A stretch of DNA of 64,000 nt from Paenibacillus glycanilyticus (GTDB taxonomy: Bacteria; Bacillota; Bacilli; Paenibacillales; Paenibacillaceae): NCBI RefSeq assembly GCF_030161375.1, contig NZ_BSSQ01000005.1, forward strand, positions 248,001-312,000. Direction: 5' to 3'. The notes under the pieces are model-generated. The model made no database searches. It was not told where the DNA came from and was given only the letters and a program-made list of their open reading frames with translations. The stretch's first letter is position 1. Each line of letters opens with the position of its first letter. The position numbers and the translations under genes are program-made. Below, in pieces: positions 61,560-64,000 of the stretch.

Positions 61560-62873
61560 CGGGGGGAGCACTTCTTGATGTTTTTGTTGTTCCGGGTTAC
61601 AAAAACCCATGTCGTAGCTGATGGACTCCTCTAACGCGGCGCCTTTGCCGGGTTCAGACTCAAGCTCTTCTTCCGGACTATCGTACAGATCCAACTCCGG
61701 ATCGTCATGGAATCTCATATCCACTTCATTTCTTTGAATCTTTAGCCATCGCTTCGCCGTATGTTCCCATGTAAACAGCTTCTCTACCCGCTGCCTGCTT
61801 TTTAGCCCCATCTGACGGCGCAGCGCTGCATTTTGAAGCAGCAGCAGCAGTTTTTCGGTCAGCTCGTTTTTAATTTCTTTTTGATTAATGAGATAACCGG
61901 TCTCCCCGTCTTGTATAATTTCTTGCATCCCGCCGGCACGGGTCGCGATCACGGGCAGCCCGGTTGCCATGGCTTCGACATTGACTAGGCCAAATGCTTC
62001 CCGCTTCCCCGAAGGCATGACCGCAACGTCCGCCGCCATGAACCAGCCGGGTACCTCCGAATAAGGAACGTAAGGCACAAATCGGATATGTCTCTTATAT
62101 TGCTCGCCCATCTTCATAAGCTTGCGTGAATAAGCGGTCGTGCGATGAGAGCCGTAGAAAGGGCTGCCGACGATGACCACAAGCAGATCCGGATGAATTT
62201 TAATCAGCCTTGGCACGATCGCAAGCAAATGATGTACGCCTTTGAGCGGGATTAGCCGGCCCAGAAAAACGATTACTTTGCGGTGCGCAAGCCCTTTCCG
62301 CTCCCTGTGGTAACGGCGAGCAGCTTCGCCTTCCGCCGTATAGCGGGATTGGAATCTCCGCGTCTCCACGCCGGGATACACGACGCGGATCTTAAGTTTT
62401 GCTTCCGGCACTTTAGCAAGCACGAGACTTCGCAAAAATTCGCTGTTTACAATAATCCGGTCGGCAAGCGCAAAACTTCTGCGAAGCACGGTACCCGATA
62501 TATGCCTCGGACTGATATACGTCGAAGAATGCAGATTAAGCCATATTTTCGCTTTCGGATTGGAACGTTTCAGCTTGATCACGTATGTCGGACGGTTCTC
62601 GACTTGTATGATTTGCGGACTGAATTTCTGCAATGCGTGTCCTACGTTCGCCACATAGGCGGATCTATTGGCAGCATGGAACCTCTCGCATAGACAATCG
62701 TTAACCAAGCTTCTGCGCGGTAAATGCCGCCCGATTTTCCCGTAAATACGAGGCTCTACATGAGGACGCAAGAGCGGAACGAATTTTTCGACGACCCGTT
62801 CAACAGAGCTGCTGTTCCCCGAAGGAATCGGATAGGCTCCTGGCGTAACGAATGCCACTTTTAAAGGCGACAT
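61545..62873 (-). CDS. GT4 (group 1) glycosyltransferase, CotSA-like
   Basis: A 442-residue GT-B enzyme. The N-terminal half begins VAFVTPGAYPIPSGNSSSVE; the donor-binding half has VIFLGRLIPLKGVHHLL and the E-x7-E motif REAFGLVNVEAMATGLPV. The last 60 residues are acidic and end with ESISYDMGF, close to the ISYDNGF found in the 94-residue basic protein. Spore coat glycosyltransferases of this type (CotSA, YtcC) are known in Bacillus. GGAGG lies upstream; it is directly before the giant repeat gene, and probably modifies it. Confidence 0.85.
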   Translation of the reverse strand: MSPLKVAFVTPGAYPIPSGNSSSVERVVEKFVPLLRPHVEPRIYGKIGRHLPRRSLVNDCLCERFHAANRSAYVANVGHALQKFSPQIIQVENRPTYVIKLKRSNPKAKIWLNLHSSTYISPRHISGTVLRRSFALADRIIVNSEFLRSLVLAKVPEAKLKIRVVYPGVETRRFQSRYTAEGEAARRYHRERKGLAHRKVIVFLGRLIPLKGVHHLLAIVPRLIKIHPDLLVVIVGSPFYGSHRTTAYSRKLMKMGEQYKRHIRFVPYVPYSEVPGWFMAADVAVMPSGKREAFGLVNVEAMATGLPVIATRAGGMQEIIQDGETGYLINQKEIKNELTEKLLLLLQNAALRRQMGLKSRQRVEKLFTWEHTAKRWLKIQRNEVDMRFHDDPELDLYDSPEEELESEPGKGAALEESISYDMGFCNPEQQKHQEVLPPEDGS

Positions 62874-63081
62874 GTCGAAGGAAGGCCTCCCTCGTAATCA
62901 ATTTGCAGTTAGCATACGCGAGCTTTCGCGATATTGCCACAAGGCTAAAGCGGATACCTGCGCTATTGATTTGTAGTGCCGGTTGTGTCACACTGTTCGG
63001 AGAACATCGCAAGTTCATCAAACGGCAAATGAATGAGCAATAGTTAAGCAAGATGCAAGGAAAGGACGTGTTGGTGCGGGC

Positions 63082-63870
63082 ATGATGGGATGGTTGTTTC
63101 AAGCCATGACGGAACTAAGTTCGCGCAAATGGATTTCCAGAATAACCGGCCGTTTCGCGCAGTCGAAAGCGAGCCGCAGCTGGATTCCGAGATTCGCAAA
63201 GATGTATAACATTCAAGTTGAAGAAGCGGAGAAGCCGCTGAAGGAATACAGCACTTTAAATGAATTTTTCACTAGACGACTGAAACCCGGCTCCCGGATT
63301 ATTCATGAAGAGACAACAGCACTTATTAGTCCGGTAGATGCGCTCATCACAGGCGCGGGATCCATACAAGCCGGAACGATTGTCAATGTAAAAGGGCAAG
63401 ATTACACGATCGAAGAATTGCTTAACCGTTCTCCGCGGACGGATCATTACCGGGACGGCTATTACATCGTATTGTATTTAAGCCCAACCGATTACCACCG
63501 CATCCATACGCCGGTAAATGGACGGATTGTAGAGCGGGAACATGTTCCGGGCAAAGTATATCCCGTTAATGATTTTGGCCTTCGCCGGATGCGCCGGGTT
63601 CTTAGCCGGAACGAAAGACTTATTACATACATCAAACATGCCGGAGGAGAAACGGCGGTCGTCAAGGTTGGCGCGATGAATGTCAGCAGCATTCGTTACG
63701 TGGAGCCGCTGCGCGATCAAGCTGTAAAAGGCGACGAGCTCGCTTACTTCGAATTTGGTTCAACGGTCGTTCTTCTCATGGAAGACGATACCTTTATCCC
63801 AAGGGAGGATCTTGCTCCGGGGTTGAAGGTTCGTATGGGTGAGAGGTTGGGTAAGTTGATTGATGGGTGA
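63082..63870 (+). CDS. psd: Phosphatidylserine decarboxylase proenzyme
   Basis: A 262-residue enzyme making phosphatidylethanolamine at the membrane. The autocleavage site is Gly226-Ser227 in FEFGSTVV (LGST in most homologues), giving the pyruvoyl alpha chain. Asp86 (SPVDA), His139 and His142 (DYHRIHTPV) complete the site. Two adjacent ATGs (63,082 and 63,085) are possible; AAGGA is 15 or more bases away, so the ribosome site is poor. The 208-bp divergent gap upstream holds no clear promoter. Transcribed away from the spore locus, it is probably a housekeeping gene. Confidence 0.92.
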   Translation: MMGWLFQAMTELSSRKWISRITGRFAQSKASRSWIPRFAKMYNIQVEEAEKPLKEYSTLNEFFTRRLKPGSRIIHEETTALISPVDALITGAGSIQAGTIVNVKGQDYTIEELLNRSPRTDHYRDGYYIVLYLSPTDYHRIHTPVNGRIVEREHVPGKVYPVNDFGLRRMRRVLSRNERLITYIKHAGGETAVVKVGAMNVSSIRYVEPLRDQAVKGDELAYFEFGSTVVLLMEDDTFIPREDLAPGLKVRMGERLGKLIDG

Positions 63871-63895
63871 GATGTAAAGCATGCTCATTGCGCAT

Positions 63896-64000
63896 TGAAT
63901 GTTCTTTCGATCGCCATTGCTCGGGGATTCCTTCGAACAATCCTTGCGGATTGGAATCCCCAGAGCAAAAGCGAACGTTACACTTCTACAGAATCATTCA
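63896..64000. repeat. Structured intergenic element, copy B (may continue past the edge)
   Basis: Same architecture as 28,251-28,380 in inverted orientation: outer stem TGAATGTTCT with AGAATCATTCA, middle stem GCTCGGGGATTCC with GGAATCCCC-A-GAGC (one bulge, as in copy A), and an apical CAATCC-TTGC-GGATTG. GCAAAAGCGAACG and TTCTTTCGATCGCCATTGC are the conserved boxes. The stem sequence differs from copy A but pairing is kept. Confidence 0.75.

Noticed and set aside
62852..63043. 63-residue plus-strand open frame before psd
   Set aside because: It starts inside the GT4 gene, has no ribosome site and no recognised family.
63053..63085. Ten-codon leader ORF overlapping the psd start
   Set aside because: The ATGA-type overlap is neat, but the ribosome site is weak and a ten-codon ORF occurs easily by chance.

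Overview
The window looks like chromosome from a spore-forming Paenibacillus or a close relative in the Paenibacillaceae. The support is gerE, a YhcN/YlaJ-type sporulation lipoprotein, CgeB-type spore glycosyltransferases, several YesM/YesN two-component pairs beside sugar ABC transporters, Gram-positive lipoproteins, strong AGGAGG ribosome sites and frequent TTG/GTG starts. Genus is inferred from gene content, not from a marker gene.

Left part (1-29,800), carbohydrate and iron uptake. A Fur-box promoter drives a siderophore-binding lipoprotein and an overlapping Btr-like AraC regulator fused to a binding-protein domain. A minus-strand cluster (2,919-10,375) follows, with two GH29 alpha-L-fucosidases, a CBM9-like protein, a transglutaminase-fold protein and a GH18 enzyme. 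None has a visible signal peptide. It is divergent from a membrane AraC regulator with a small inverted repeat between them. Next come an LplB/YtcP/LipO-type transporter, a GH78 rhamnosidase with an aldo/keto reductase, a HAD phosphatase, and an operon of binding protein, two permeases, YesM, YesN and a NagZ-like GH3 enzyme.

Middle part (29,900-46,100). A SWIM protein/SNF2 helicase pair with a small downstream ORF, an orphan Spo0B-type sensor kinase and a TPR protein precede an L-arabinofuranoside system: YesN/YesM pair, binding protein with an upstream cre site matching the CcpA consensus, two permeases and a GH127 enzyme.

Right part (46,300-62,900) is the most unusual region and reads as a spore-surface glycan and filament locus. 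It has gerE with a sigma-K-like promoter, a sporulation lipoprotein, a FabH with a FapR-type operator, two CgeB-like glycosyltransferases, four small uncharacterised proteins, two GT2 glycosyltransferases, a sugar-nucleotidyltransferase, a 1,922-residue protein built from about 160 ten-residue repeats, and a GT4 glycosyltransferase. Several of these share an aromatic-x-x-Gly tag, and several transcription units have CATA-type boxes. The inferred picture is that the mother cell makes a very long repeat protein and the enzymes that decorate it. Phosphatidylserine decarboxylase lies at the right end.

Two copies of a structured, imperfectly palindromic intergenic element (28,251-28,380 and 63,896 to the window end) share two conserved boxes, while their stems differ in sequence but stay paired.
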